Positions 16,121 to 26,625 are shown, numbered from the stretch's first letter. The stretch: 64,000 nt of DNA from Candidatus Didemnitutus sp. (GCA_019634575.1 JAHCAY010000005.1:62001-126000); one strand, 5' to 3'. Numbers and translations: made by a program. The notes: generated from the sequence alone by a model not told the origin.

Positions 16121-17290
16121 TCAGAGGCCCTCCCTGGATGCACCCACGCCCATGGCACCCAACATGGCGGCATTGACCTTTCGGACGTCGAATTCCTCGA
16201 CCGCAATCGCCCGCGACCGCGCCCCCATCGCACGGACCCGGCTTGGATCACGGGCAAGACGGAGCATCGCCTCGGCCAGAGCCTCCGCGTCCCGCACCGG
16301 CACAAGCAGGCCATTCTCCCCCTCCAGCACACGGTGCGCGTCCGCTTTCATGCCCGCCCGCAACCGCACGGTCTCCCGGCACCCAATGGTGTCCGTGGTG
16401 ATGATCGCCCGACCGACCGCCATGGCCTCGAGCACCGAACGGGGCATGCCTTCATGATAGGAGGGGAGGACATAAACGGTGGCAGCTTCAAGCTCCGGAC
16501 GCACGTCGGAGCAGTGTCCAGCATAGGTGAGGATGCCCTCGGCTTGCCAAGCGTGCACTTCAGCCAAGGAGATCCCGGTGGGATTCGGATCAGCGCCGCC
16601 CACGATCCTGCATTCGGCTTCGGGACAGACCGCGCGCACTTGGCGGGCGGCCGTGGCGAACTCGGCCAAACCCTTGTCGCGCAGGAGGCGCCCCAGATAG
16701 AGAAACCGCATGGGCGCCGCCGGCACCGCTCGTTCGGCGAAATGGACGAGGTCCACCCCGGAACCACGGACCACCGTCAACTTGGCTTTTTCCGCGATCC
16801 GCTCCGCGATGAACAGGGCGGCGATGTCGGGATTCTGCACCACGACACGATGCGCCCGCCGGAGCGAAACGCGGTAGAGCATCAGGGCCACAGTGCGTAG
16901 GGTCCGTCCCTTCAAGCCGGTTGAATGGAACGCCGTGCCCAGCCCGGTGATCAGGGCGACGATCCGCGCCACGCCTTCGCTGCCCGCGGCCAGAGAGCCG
17001 TAGATGACCGGCTTGATCGTGTAGCCCAGAACCACGTCTGGCTTCTCCGTTGCGATCAGGCGGCGCAGCCGTCGGTAGGTCCGGAAATCCGCCCATGGAT
17101 TGAGCCCGGTCCGTGCCAACTCGACGCCCACGAAACGAGCTCCCAAGTCCTCCACTTGCCGCGGCACTTCCTTGCTCTCCGCGGGCGCCGCGGCCACGAC
17201 CTTGCAGCCAGCCGCAACCAGATCGCGGATGAGCGGACCGCGGAAATTCACGAGCGAACGGTCGAAGCTGGCGAGCAGGAGGACCTTCAT
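16121..17290 (-). CDS. Glycosyltransferase family 4 (PglA-like)
   Basis: A 389-residue GT-B glycosyltransferase. The N-terminal acceptor half begins MKVLLLASFDRSLVNFRGP and includes YTIKPVIYGSLAA, characteristic of transferases that add an N-acetylhexosamine to an undecaprenyl-diphosphate sugar (PglA type). The donor half has LYLGRLLRDKG and the E-x7-E motif in EGMPRSVLE. It overlaps the next glycosyltransferase by 4 bp. A role early in repeat-unit assembly on the inner leaflet is likely; sugar specificity is not readable. Confidence 0.88.
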   Translation of the reverse strand: MKVLLLASFDRSLVNFRGPLIRDLVAAGCKVVAAAPAESKEVPRQVEDLGARFVGVELARTGLNPWADFRTYRRLRRLIATEKPDVVLGYTIKPVIYGSLAAGSEGVARIVALITGLGTAFHSTGLKGRTLRTVALMLYRVSLRRAHRVVVQNPDIAALFIAERIAEKAKLTVVRGSGVDLVHFAERAVPAAPMRFLYLGRLLRDKGLAEFATAARQVRAVCPEAECRIVGGADPNPTGISLAEVHAWQAEGILTYAGHCSDVRPELEAATVYVLPSYHEGMPRSVLEAMAVGRAIITTDTIGCRETVRLRAGMKADAHRVLEGENGLLVPVRDAEALAEAMLRLARDPSRVRAMGARSRAIAVEEFDVRKVNAAMLGAMGVGASREGL

Positions 17291-18405
17291 CGTCTGGTCT
17301 TCCTTTCGAAATTCTCAAGCATGCTCAACGTTTCCGCGGTCATCCGTTCCATCGTGAACAATTCGCGGCAGCGGTCCCGTCCGCGTTTTCCCATCGCCAC
17401 GGCTTCCGGCCAGTCCGCCCAGATCTCCTCAAGTGCGGCCAGCGTGCCCGTCACATCCGCCACGTTCACTAGCCGCAGGTGCTCCCGGTCGCGCGCGAAG
17501 TGCGGCACGTCGCCGACCCGGGTGCAGACGGCCGGCAAGCCGAGGCTCATCGCCTCAAGTAACGCGTTGGGCATCCCTTCGACCCGGCTGAGCATCAGAT
17601 ACACGTGTCCGGCACATAGGAAATCCAATGGTTGCTCGATCAGGCCTTCGAGCTGCACGACATCGGCGACTCCAGCTTCGTCAATCATTGCCTGCAAGGT
17701 CGCTCCCTCGAAAGGAGCGCCACCGACGTGAAGCATCCACGGCCAGCCCCGTGCCTGGATAGAGCGGGCCAACGGGATCAACACATCGTAGCCTTTGATC
17801 TGAATGAGCACATTGCCGAGCAGATGGATACGCAGTGATTGCGGGCGAGCGGCCGGAAGCTCGATTGTCGGTCGCGCGAGGGTCTGCTGGTCCAGCGCGT
17901 TGTAGATGACCGCACCGCGCGCCCAGGCGCCGGGCGCGACTGCTTCCAGCTGGTCGAGATTCAACCGGCTGTTGCTGACAAAAAGATCGGTGCAGGCACG
18001 CAGCAGCCGCCAATACCATCGATAGCGCGCCAGGCGCGGACCGTCGGCGCTGCGCAACGCCACGAGCGTGCGCGGCCGGCAACCCACTGTCCCGAGCAGG
18101 AGGCGCACGACGTCGGCGCGGTAACCCCATGTCCAAAGAAGCGCGTCCGGCTGCGCGCGCAGCAACCGTCGGAGTCGCCAGACCTCCGACCACAAGAACC
18201 GTTTCCGCTGCGCAGGTTCGCACCACTCCACGCCGGCTGTCCGCGCCTCGGCGATGAGGGGGGCCATCCGCGGATGAGGCTCGATGCCCCGCAACGTCAC
18301 GATCGTGCAGCCGTGCCCGGCCCGCGCGAGCATCGTAGCGGTCAGCAGGAGTTGTTTCTCGGCCCCGCCACCGCCGAGCGAATTGATGACGAAGATCGCC
18401 TTCAC
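17287..18405 (-). CDS. Glycosyltransferase family 4
   Basis: A 372-residue GT-B enzyme. The N-terminus FVINSLGGGGAEKQLLL is the glycine-rich loop of GT4, and EGMPNALLE is the donor-binding E-x7-E. The start is taken as GTG at 18405, immediately before the loop and 4 bp after the upstream gene; the longer open frame lies inside that gene. It adds one sugar of the repeat unit; specificity unknown. Confidence 0.87.
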   Translation of the reverse strand: MKAIFVINSLGGGGAEKQLLLTATMLARAGHGCTIVTLRGIEPHPRMAPLIAEARTAGVEWCEPAQRKRFLWSEVWRLRRLLRAQPDALLWTWGYRADVVRLLLGTVGCRPRTLVALRSADGPRLARYRWYWRLLRACTDLFVSNSRLNLDQLEAVAPGAWARGAVIYNALDQQTLARPTIELPAARPQSLRIHLLGNVLIQIKGYDVLIPLARSIQARGWPWMLHVGGAPFEGATLQAMIDEAGVADVVQLEGLIEQPLDFLCAGHVYLMLSRVEGMPNALLEAMSLGLPAVCTRVGDVPHFARDREHLRLVNVADVTGTLAALEEIWADWPEAVAMGKRGRDRCRELFTMERMTAETLSMLENFERKTRR

Positions 18406-18409
18406 GAAT

Positions 18410-19543
18410 TCAAGGGACGCACGCCTCCATGACCCGTCGATATTCGCCCGCGACCTTCTCGATCGCCGTGCGCCGAGCGAGCTCCGCCCGCGCATCCCGC
18501 CACGTTGCCGCGGGCAGCTGCCCGGCGCGATCCAGCGCCGATTCCAAGGCGACGACAAAGTCGGCTTCGCCCTCGGAAATCCAACACGCACCGAGCCCAA
18601 GGACGCCGAGCAATTCACCGACGCCCGCACCACCGGCCGCAACGACGCGGGCGCCCCGCTGCAAAGCTTCGAGCAATGCATTCGGCTGACCCTCGTAATG
18701 CGAACCGAGCACGAAGTAGTCGGCCTCCGCGAGCAACTTCGTTGGTTGCGCGATGAAACCGACAAGATTTACCGAACTCCTCAACCCGAGCGCATCGATC
18801 CGCGCCTCGAGCGAGGCACGCTGCGATCCTTCGCCGGCGATCGTCAGCGTCACCGAGCGACCTTGCGAGCGCAACCGGGCGACCGCATCAATCAGCCGTG
18901 CATAACCTTTCTCCGGCGACAGCCGCCCGATCGCGACCAGACGCAGCGCGGCCGCGGGACCGCCGCTCGAGCCAGAGACGACGTTCATCGCTGGCTTCGC
19001 GGCCGGATTCCAGATCACCTGGTGCACGGGCGGCCAAGCTCCGAGCAACCGCAGATTCCCCAAGGCCTGCTCACTTTGGGCGATCATGCCATCCACCGCC
19101 CCGACGAAGGCGGCATACTTCCAGTGAGAGACTGCCGGAATGTTCCGCACTGGACAGCTGCCTTCCCGGTAAACGAGCGGCGCCCGGACCAGCCCGAGCC
19201 GCCGCAGTGCGCCAAGCGAAGTGCCGAGTTCAAAACCAAAGAGCAGGGTCGGCACGCGCGGCGAGCGATTGAGCTGTCGCAGCAGCCAGAACAGCGCGTG
19301 GCGCACCCGGCGAACGCCGGCTTCTGCCACTTGCACACGTGGATCAAGTTCCGTCAGAAACACTCCGTCGCGTCGCACCAACAGCAGTTCCACGCGACGT
19401 CCCTCGCGCGCCCACTGGTTCGCCAACTCAAAGCAGACCCGTTCAGACCCGCCACCGGCCAGCGTGGTAATCACCAGTCGGAGCTCCGGCGTATCTATCC
19501 AAAGGGAAGACCGGGAGGGCACGGAATCTGAGCTCGAACTCAT
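18410..19543 (-). CDS. Glycosyltransferase family 4
   Basis: A 377-residue GT-B enzyme with the N-terminal loop TTLAGGGSERVCFEL, donor-half strand LVAIGRLSPEKGY and E-x7-E in EGQPNALLE. The ATG at 19543 overlaps the acyltransferase stop by 4 bp, which decides it over an upstream ATG at 19591. It belongs to the same coupled run as its neighbours. Confidence 0.88.
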   Translation of the reverse strand: MSSSSDSVPSRSSLWIDTPELRLVITTLAGGGSERVCFELANQWAREGRRVELLLVRRDGVFLTELDPRVQVAEAGVRRVRHALFWLLRQLNRSPRVPTLLFGFELGTSLGALRRLGLVRAPLVYREGSCPVRNIPAVSHWKYAAFVGAVDGMIAQSEQALGNLRLLGAWPPVHQVIWNPAAKPAMNVVSGSSGGPAAALRLVAIGRLSPEKGYARLIDAVARLRSQGRSVTLTIAGEGSQRASLEARIDALGLRSSVNLVGFIAQPTKLLAEADYFVLGSHYEGQPNALLEALQRGARVVAAGGAGVGELLGVLGLGACWISEGEADFVVALESALDRAGQLPAATWRDARAELARRTAIEKVAGEYRRVMEACVP

Positions 19544-20655
19544 CCCGAGCCGGACGGCGCTCCCCGCGTCGGAAACCGACGCACGATCCACGCATTGGTC
19601 CGGGTGAGCATCGGTTTCTCAACCCAACGATAATACCACAGCCCCCCTGCCAGCGAAATCAACACGACCAACCACAAGGCCGGCTGGACGTGCGTGGGCA
19701 CGCCGATGAACCGGACCGCGAGGGCCATCAGCATAAACTGAATCGAATTGTGCACGAGGTAAATGGAGTAGGACGCATCCCCAAGGTGCATCAAACTCCG
19801 CGGCACCTTGAGCGGCACCTGGCGACCGACGATGAGCGTTCCCCATGTAACGAGGAAGAAACCTACACCCCAATAGTAACAGCGAAAGGCCTCGCCGCCG
19901 GCGCGCAGAGCATCGTAAGCGGACCACCCAAATCCCAGCAACCCCGCGCCCGCCCCCAAAGCCAGCCAGCCCGTGATCGGACGGACAGTCATCCGGAATC
20001 CAAGCGCAGCAACGCACCCCAACAGGAACTGGGCGTTGTAGGGACTGAAAACGAAGCGCGGCAGCGGATCAGTGACCAGGGTTGCCTTCGCATTCAGCGC
20101 CAGAATGAGCGCTATCCAAGTTCCCCCGAGCAACATCGCGAGCGTCCGCCCGCTCAGCAACGCGATCAGGAAGACCAGATAGAAAAGCATCTCGTGTGAC
20201 AGGCTCCATGCCACGTCCAAGATGCGCACGTCCGTCGGCAGCAGCAGATAGGAATTGAGAATCACATCCGCATTCAACTTACCGCCGTTTCGCACGCCAA
20301 ATCCGACGAACAGGTGAGCCGTCTTGATCAGCATTGCGACGAAGAGCGGAGGATAGATGCGGCACCACCGTTTGAACAGATAGCGGGACGCACAGCTGGG
20401 ATGCCCGATCTCGTCGAGATGAACGTGACAGATGATAAATCCGCTCAGCACGAAGAAGAAGTCGACACCCAGCCGCCCGACCCGCGCGGCTCCGCCCATG
20501 AAGTCGGCGTGCCAGAACCAGGCGGCGCCAACCCCGGCGTGGAAAAGCAGGACCGCGAGCGCGGCAAGTCCACGGTAAGCCTGCAGCACATCCAGCCTCT
20601 CGCGGTGCTGCGGCCCCCGGGCCGTGACGGGCCGTGATTCTTCCGTCGCGATCAT
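19540..20655 (-). CDS. Acyltransferase 3 (OafA-type membrane O-acyltransferase)
   Basis: A 371-residue integral membrane protein with about ten hydrophobic helices. The N-terminal RLDVLQAYRGLAALAVLLFHAG and GVDFFFVLSGFI motifs are diagnostic for the acyltransferase 3 family, including the conserved R and H near the first helix. These proteins transfer acetyl or other small acyl groups to sugar hydroxyls. The ATG at 20655 overlaps the second asnB by 4 bp. It gives the cluster a second, membrane-located route for glycan acylation. Confidence 0.9.
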   Translation of the reverse strand: MIATEESRPVTARGPQHRERLDVLQAYRGLAALAVLLFHAGVGAAWFWHADFMGGAARVGRLGVDFFFVLSGFIICHVHLDEIGHPSCASRYLFKRWCRIYPPLFVAMLIKTAHLFVGFGVRNGGKLNADVILNSYLLLPTDVRILDVAWSLSHEMLFYLVFLIALLSGRTLAMLLGGTWIALILALNAKATLVTDPLPRFVFSPYNAQFLLGCVAALGFRMTVRPITGWLALGAGAGLLGFGWSAYDALRAGGEAFRCYYWGVGFFLVTWGTLIVGRQVPLKVPRSLMHLGDASYSIYLVHNSIQFMLMALAVRFIGVPTHVQPALWLVVLISLAGGLWYYRWVEKPMLTRTNAWIVRRFPTRGAPSGSG

Positions 20656-22631
20656 TGGGGCGGCATCGCGTGCCTCGAGTGTTCCAGCCACGCCTGGAAC
20701 ATGAGCACGTCCCACAGCGCGTAGTGCCAGCGGCGCGTGCCCGTGAGGTGCTCGTGCCACATCTGGCGGACCGGCTGAGGATCCAGAAATCCCTCATCGC
20801 GCAGGCGCCGCTCGTCGAGCAGCGCCTCGCCCCAGTCCCGGAGCGGGCCGCGCAGCCAGGATTCGATCGGCACGCCAAAGCCCATCTTGGGCCGCTCCAG
20901 CAAGGCCGGCGGCACGTGGCGGTAGAGCAACTGGCGCAGCAGCCACTTGCCCCGCCCTTGCCGCACCTTGAAGCGGTCTGGAAGGCCGAGCGCGAATTCG
21001 ACGACGCGGTGGTCGAGCAGCGGGACGCGGGTCTCGAGACTGACCGCCATCGCCGCCCGATCGACCTTGGTCAGGATACAGTCCGGCAGATACGACGCGA
21101 GATCGAGCTGGGTCATTCGGGCGATCAACGACGGATCATCCCCGATCGCGACGGCCGCACGCTGGATCGGAAGCAGATCGGCTTCAGACCCGTCCCTCAC
21201 CAACGCCGCCATGCCGGCATCTCGCAGCACGAAACGCAGGTAGAGATCCGCCGCGCTCGGAAACGCGAGAAGGTCGGCGACCTTGTGCAGGCGGTCTCCG
21301 GTTCGCCCCTTCCAGCCGGCGCCCGCCACCGCCGGCATCACGCCGCCCAGCAAGGCTTCCCAAGTCGCCGGACGAACCGCCCGCAATCCGCCGCCGGCCG
21401 CCCGGCCAAGCCAGCGTGGCATCCAGCGCGTCTTGCGCCAAAGCGCCATGGTATCGAAATATCGCCGGTAGCCGGCAAACAACTCGTCTCCGGCATCGCC
21501 CGAGAGGCTCACCGTCACATGCTGGCGCGCCAGCGCCGAGACCAAAAATGTCGGAATCTGCGAGGAGTCCGCAAACGGCTCGTCGTAGATGGAGGGCAAG
21601 CGCGGGATGACATCCAGGGCATCCTGCGGGCGGACGTAGAGCTCCGTATGATCGGTGCCCAGATGTTGAGCCACCGCCTTGGCGTGCTCCGCCTCGTTGT
21701 ATTCGGATTCGGCAAAACCGATGGTGAAGGTGCGCACGCGTCCTGCATTCGCCCGCTGCATCAAGGCGACGATTGTCGACGAGTCGATTCCACCGGAGAG
21801 GAAGGCCCCCAGCGGCACGTCCGCGACCATCTGCTCGCGAATCGCGCGGCCGAGCACGCGATCAAGTTCAGCCAGCGCCTCGGCATCATCGCCCGCAAAC
21901 GGCCGCTGCCGCGCCGCGGCGGCTCGCGCCGCCATATCCCAATAAAGTTCCGGCGCGGGCATCACGCCGGCTTGTGCGTCGGCGAGCGACAATTCCAGCA
22001 GTCCGCCGGGCGGCAGCTTGGCAATGCCGCGATAAATCGTGAGTGGAGCGGGCACGAAGCTGTGCCGGAAAAAAGCACGAAGCGCGCCGCGATCCACTTC
22101 GCCGCACCACGCCGGATGCGCCCGCAGCGCCTTCAACTCTGAACCGAACAGGAACGTCCGTCCCATCCACCCGTAGTAGAGCGGTTTTTCGCCCAACCGA
22201 TCGCGCACCAGGTAGAGCTTGCGCTCCTCGCGATCGAACAGCGCCACCGCGAACATGCCGACGCAGCGTGCAATCGCCTGCCGCACGCCCCAGCGCGCCG
22301 CCGCCTCGAGCAGCACCTCCGTGTCCGATCCTCCGCGAAAGTGCACCCCACCCGTTTCAAGATCCTGTCGGATCTCGGGAAAGTTGTAGATCTCGCCGTT
22401 GAAGCTGATGACGAACCGTTCCGACGCCGACACCATCGGCTGCGTGCCCGTCGGCGTCAGATCGATGATCGCCAGGCGGCGATGCCCGAGTGCGACTTCA
22501 CACGACGCGTCCGACCATTGGCCGGCACCGTCCGGCCCACGATGATGCAGAGTCAGCAACATCCGGCCGAGGATTTCGTCCGCGCCTCCCGCGCTATCGT
22601 CAAAACCAAGGAATCCAGCGATGCCACACAT
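20652..22631 (-). CDS. asnB: Asparagine synthase-type amidotransferase (second copy)
   Basis: A 659-residue AsnB paralogue of the protein at 14173. It has Cys2, FNGEIYN (78-83), PP-loop SGGIDSS (279-285) and SGDAGDELFAGY. It lies between the O-antigen ligase/polymerase (1 bp gap) and the acyltransferase (4-bp overlap). Two intact copies plus a third decayed one suggest different carboxyl substrates or lineage-specific duplication. Confidence 0.9.
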   Translation of the reverse strand: MCGIAGFLGFDDSAGGADEILGRMLLTLHHRGPDGAGQWSDASCEVALGHRRLAIIDLTPTGTQPMVSASERFVISFNGEIYNFPEIRQDLETGGVHFRGGSDTEVLLEAAARWGVRQAIARCVGMFAVALFDREERKLYLVRDRLGEKPLYYGWMGRTFLFGSELKALRAHPAWCGEVDRGALRAFFRHSFVPAPLTIYRGIAKLPPGGLLELSLADAQAGVMPAPELYWDMAARAAAARQRPFAGDDAEALAELDRVLGRAIREQMVADVPLGAFLSGGIDSSTIVALMQRANAGRVRTFTIGFAESEYNEAEHAKAVAQHLGTDHTELYVRPQDALDVIPRLPSIYDEPFADSSQIPTFLVSALARQHVTVSLSGDAGDELFAGYRRYFDTMALWRKTRWMPRWLGRAAGGGLRAVRPATWEALLGGVMPAVAGAGWKGRTGDRLHKVADLLAFPSAADLYLRFVLRDAGMAALVRDGSEADLLPIQRAAVAIGDDPSLIARMTQLDLASYLPDCILTKVDRAAMAVSLETRVPLLDHRVVEFALGLPDRFKVRQGRGKWLLRQLLYRHVPPALLERPKMGFGVPIESWLRGPLRDWGEALLDERRLRDEGFLDPQPVRQMWHEHLTGTRRWHYALWDVLMFQAWLEHSRHAMPPQ

Positions 22632-22632
22632 G

Positions 22633-23859
22633 TTAATGCCTCCTGGCGGCGAAATACGCGGGCTCCCCCGCCACGCAGATCAACGCGAGAGCGAAAAGGA
22701 ACACGCTCGATTCGGGCAGATTGTGACTGAAGAACGCGGTCACGAAGAGCACCAAGTAAAGAGGGAAAAAGGCGCGACACCACCGAAAGCAATACACGCC
22801 CAGCGCGCCCATGATCACCATGCCGAACAGGGCACCGGGCACCCCCTCATCCACCAATAGACCAACATACAAATTGTGCGGCCCTTGGCCGGACAGCGTC
22901 CGTGGGGCATTCGAGTAGGTCGCCCCATAGCCTATCCAAGGACTCTCCATGCCCATAGCGAAGCCCTCCATTAGGAGGCGGCCACGTCCCGAGTCGTCGA
23001 TGGCCCCTGCATCTCGTCCCAGCAAAAGGCGCGCGCGAGTGTTCAGCTCTTCGTTACCGGATTGGAGTTGGTCCACCACGCTCGAAAGTGAGGCAAAAGT
23101 GATCACCAGAGCGACTCCCGCGAAGAGCAGTGCCCGCAAGCGCAGGCCGCCACGCATAAAGGCCAACACACCGACCAGCAGCGCGAGAAAGCCGCCGCGG
23201 CTCAAGGTTATGAAGCTCCCGAAAATCGTGACGCAGATGAATAGAACGCGCAGCGTGTTGCTGTGGACGAGCGGCACCGCCGCGAACAACAGAACGCCCA
23301 ACGCGAACGAGGCGCCATTGCTGTTGATGAAATAACCGGCCGCACGTCCGGAGGTCACCGGAAAAAAGCCCGGCACGAAATAGTCGACGGTGATCGATCC
23401 GATCGCAACCGCGCTACAGGCCACCAGGGCCAGGGCAAGCCGGCGGCGCGCGCGTAACGCAACCCGCAGGCCGACATAGGAAACCCCAAAAAACACGAGG
23501 GCAAAAGCCGTGTTGCGGCTCGCAGCATCCTCGAAATCCACATAACGCTTGAGCATCGCCGCATCGAGGAACCGGCCACCCAGCCCACACGCGATCCCCA
23601 ACGCCATCGGGGGAAGATCGATGGAGAACGGCACCGCCCCGGCAACCACGATACTACCGAGAGCGAGGATGATCACCATCGGACGGACCGTGATCAACTG
23701 CTCTTCCAGAAAGTAGAACGAAATCAGGTTCGTCATCACCGTCACCATCAGCACGATGAACGCCAGCAGAGCGAACGCCTCGCGAAAGTTGAGCGGCCGG
23801 TGCGGAAAGGCAACGGGCGGTTGGGGCGGCGGAGCGGAAGCAGGATTATTTCGAGCCAT
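22633..23859 (-). CDS. O-antigen ligase/polymerase (Wzy/WaaL-like)
   Basis: A 408-residue polytopic membrane protein with about eleven helices and a large periplasmic loop. The loop contains WIGYGATYSNAP and GPHNLYVGLLVDEGVPG, matching the Wzy_C/O-antigen ligase motif with its key His. Such enzymes polymerise repeat units or attach finished glycan to an acceptor in the periplasm. Which of the two cannot be told from sequence. It starts after a 99-bp gap that contains nothing recognisable. Confidence 0.85.
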   Translation of the reverse strand: MARNNPASAPPPQPPVAFPHRPLNFREAFALLAFIVLMVTVMTNLISFYFLEEQLITVRPMVIILALGSIVVAGAVPFSIDLPPMALGIACGLGGRFLDAAMLKRYVDFEDAASRNTAFALVFFGVSYVGLRVALRARRRLALALVACSAVAIGSITVDYFVPGFFPVTSGRAAGYFINSNGASFALGVLLFAAVPLVHSNTLRVLFICVTIFGSFITLSRGGFLALLVGVLAFMRGGLRLRALLFAGVALVITFASLSSVVDQLQSGNEELNTRARLLLGRDAGAIDDSGRGRLLMEGFAMGMESPWIGYGATYSNAPRTLSGQGPHNLYVGLLVDEGVPGALFGMVIMGALGVYCFRWCRAFFPLYLVLFVTAFFSHNLPESSVFLFALALICVAGEPAYFAARRH

Positions 23860-23958
23860 GTCAATTGAGTAAGTCTGCGCGGAAGTCAGGCGGCCATAGG
23901 CGGAGACGCCGGGAAAGGACAGATAATTGGCACGAAACGCGACAAAGGATGTGGTCGC

Positions 23959-25095
23959 TCAGATCGGGAGCTTTGGTGCTGCCCTCTCTGACTTTAATGC
24001 GGCCGCGACGGCCTGCTCCCACTGCGCCATCACTCGTGCCACCGAGTAGGTCTCCGCCACGCGGCTCGCCTGCCCCCCCAGTCGTTCGCGCAGGTCCGCA
24101 CTGCCCATCAACCGCTCCAGCGCCTCGGCGAGCACGGGGACGTTGCCCGGGGGGAAGAGCAGGCCGTTTTGCCCATCGCGAATGATCTCCGCGATGCCAC
24201 CGCGGCATTGAGCCGCAACGACCGGCAGACCTGCGGCCATTGCCTCCACGAGCGCGTTCGGGAAGCCTTCATAGCGCGACGGCAACACGAAGATCTTTGC
24301 TCCGGCGTATTCGACCCCGATCTCAGGACGCAAACCTGGCAGGTCGACTCGATCACGGAGCCCCAGTTCAGCCGCTTGTTTCTCAAGTCGCGCACGCTCG
24401 CCACCTTCGCCGATGATGCGCAACCGCCAATCGGGGAATCGTTCAGCCACGCACGCCAACGCGGGCAGCAGGTAATCAAATCCCTTTTGCCGCGCCAGAC
24501 GGCCCACCGCGAGAATCGTCTGCGACGGCGTCCGCGCTGGGGTCGAAGCAGGCGGCACCGGATTGGGAATCACACGGAGGCGAAGCGTTCCCCACGGCAT
24601 GAAATAGGCCCGCATCTCCTCGCTCTGCACCACCACGCTCGCCGCACACCGGTAAACAAGCCATCGGGCAAATTGCCACGGCCACGCGGGCCGATGCATC
24701 AGCGGATCCACTCGTTCGGAAACGATCAACGGCCAGCCGCTTCCGCGGACCGCCAGCGAACACAGCACGTTCATCTCAGTGCAAAAGCTAATCACCAAAT
24801 CGGGCTGGAACGCACGCAACGCCGCGCGCAAACGGAAGACCCGTTGCCCATGAGCGCGGAGCCGGCGAGCCAGCCCGTGCGGCGTGCCTTCCATGCCGAG
24901 CGACAGGTGCCGCACTCGCTCCGGCAGCGAATAAAAGGACTTAGTTCCCGCTGGCTCCAACGTGAAAATAGCGACCACATGCCCGCCCGCATCAAAATGC
25001 CGGGCGATCAAACTCATCACCCGTTCAGCCCCACCGGCCTGCATCGTTGGGATCACCAACGCCAGGCGCAGCCTTCTGTTCTCGAAGGTCTCCAT
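23959..25095 (-). CDS. Glycosyltransferase family 4
   Basis: A 378-residue GT-B enzyme with LALVIPTMQAGGAERVM (GT4 loop), LAVGRLARQKGFDYLL and E-x7-E in EGFPNALVE. The ATG at 25095 places the loop near the N-terminus; the frame is open upstream to 25293, but that part shows no homology. A 201-bp gap with no visible gene separates it from the flippase. Confidence 0.87.
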   Translation of the reverse strand: METFENRRLRLALVIPTMQAGGAERVMSLIARHFDAGGHVVAIFTLEPAGTKSFYSLPERVRHLSLGMEGTPHGLARRLRAHGQRVFRLRAALRAFQPDLVISFCTEMNVLCSLAVRGSGWPLIVSERVDPLMHRPAWPWQFARWLVYRCAASVVVQSEEMRAYFMPWGTLRLRVIPNPVPPASTPARTPSQTILAVGRLARQKGFDYLLPALACVAERFPDWRLRIIGEGGERARLEKQAAELGLRDRVDLPGLRPEIGVEYAGAKIFVLPSRYEGFPNALVEAMAAGLPVVAAQCRGGIAEIIRDGQNGLLFPPGNVPVLAEALERLMGSADLRERLGGQASRVAETYSVARVMAQWEQAVAAALKSERAAPKLPI

Positions 25096-25296
25096 CACCT
25101 TGAGGCTTCCTGCGGCTGCGTCTCTACTATCGGAACCGGGGCGCCGTTTCCTCTTCTGCTCCGCAACCAGCGGAGATTCCGAATCAAGTCCCTCGTCATC
25201 GCGACACCGATAAGATCGCACGGCAGTGGGAGGCCAGGCGGCTGCGCACATGCTCAGTGACTCCATCCCAGATATGGGAGAGGATCGAGGCAACCG

Positions 25297-26625
25297 TCAC
25301 GACGCGGTCCGTCTCCGGAGCAAGCCGCTAACCACCAAGGAAAGGTAAAAAAACGACAGCACATACATGAGTGAATTCGCGAGGGGAATTCCCTGTAGGC
25401 CGAGCCAGCTTCTGAACAACAGGTTGAGCGCAATGTTCACCACCAGGCTGATCAACGAGCCCCACATCAGGAAGCGGTTGCCTTGGAGTGCATGAATCAA
25501 TCGCACAAGGAATATGCCGCCGGCATAGAATGGCAGTTGGATCGCATAGAATCGCTGTAGCGAAGCGACCATCGCCACCGCCTCCGGCGTAAATTGCCCT
25601 CGATGGAAAAGCAGGCCCGCCAACCAGTCGGAACCCAACACTAGGAGCAGCGTCGCTCCTCCGCCCGCGCCGAAAATCAACCAGCGATAGGTGCGCAAGG
25701 TCCGGAGGACGGCGACCCAGTCGGACTTCGCCACCATCCCCGAGAAATACGGCAGCACGGCTGTGCCTAACGCAGTCGCGCAGATGCTGTTTACCACCCC
25801 AATCAACCGGTTGGCATAGCCCAGCGAAGCGATGCTGCCGTTGGGCAGGGCCGCGGCCATGAAACTTTCCACCACGGTTGTGCCACTGATCATAAAGGCC
25901 CCGGCAATCATGGGCAGATACTGGAGTAGCACCTCACGGAGTTCGGGCGACCACCCGGCCCATTCTGGCCGAATCACATAGCCAGCGCGCTTCAACCGCC
26001 AAGCCAGCACGGCTGCCTGCAGCGCGAAACCCGCTGTGTAACCGACCGCAAGACTGTAGATGCCAAATGTTCCAGCCCCCAGCAGCAAAAACACCAGTGC
26101 CACCACTGTGGCGATTGCCGGCAAGAACGCCGCCAGCGCAAATTTCTCTCCGGCGTTCAGCACCGCGCTCCAGACACTAATGACACTCTGCAAGACGATG
26201 ATGGGGCTGAGCCAGTAGAACAACCGCAACGTCAGGGCCAGCTTGGCCGGACCGAAGGCGGGCGCCAGCAATGGCAGCAGTGTCGGCGCAAGTCCGGTAA
26301 ACGCCAGTCCCGTGATGAACAACAAGCCGATCGTCGAAAACAAAGTGCCGGCGAGCAGGCGATTGGCGGCGGGCAGTCCCTGCCGCTCTCTCACCGCCAC
26401 GAATGTCGGAATGAAGGCGGCATTGATGGTTCCAGCTAGCACATTTACGATGAAATTGGGCAGGACAAAGGCCATCAGGTAGGCGTCGACCTCGTCGCTG
26501 GTGCCAAAGCGGGCGGCAATCACCATCTCGCGTAGCAGACCGACGCCCCTGACAAGTAGAGTCAGTCCTGCAATCAGCAGCGAAGCTCGAAAAATTCGCC
26601 GATTCGTTGATAAGCCCTTAAGCAT
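25297..26625 (-). CDS. MurJ/MviN-type lipid flippase
   Basis: A 442-residue protein with 12-14 hydrophobic helices. The N-terminus LLVRGVGLLREMVIAARFGTSDEVDAY is the MviN/MurJ signature. Because it lies in the exopolysaccharide cluster and is slightly short for MurJ (about 510 residues), it more likely flips the cluster's undecaprenyl-linked repeat unit, taking the place of a Wzx. Downstream comes a 201-bp gap, upstream a 606-bp gap. Confidence 0.87.
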   Translation of the reverse strand: MLKGLSTNRRIFRASLLIAGLTLLVRGVGLLREMVIAARFGTSDEVDAYLMAFVLPNFIVNVLAGTINAAFIPTFVAVRERQGLPAANRLLAGTLFSTIGLLFITGLAFTGLAPTLLPLLAPAFGPAKLALTLRLFYWLSPIIVLQSVISVWSAVLNAGEKFALAAFLPAIATVVALVFLLLGAGTFGIYSLAVGYTAGFALQAAVLAWRLKRAGYVIRPEWAGWSPELREVLLQYLPMIAGAFMISGTTVVESFMAAALPNGSIASLGYANRLIGVVNSICATALGTAVLPYFSGMVAKSDWVAVLRTLRTYRWLIFGAGGGATLLLVLGSDWLAGLLFHRGQFTPEAVAMVASLQRFYAIQLPFYAGGIFLVRLIHALQGNRFLMWGSLISLVVNIALNLLFRSWLGLQGIPLANSLMYVLSFFYLSLVVSGLLRRRTAS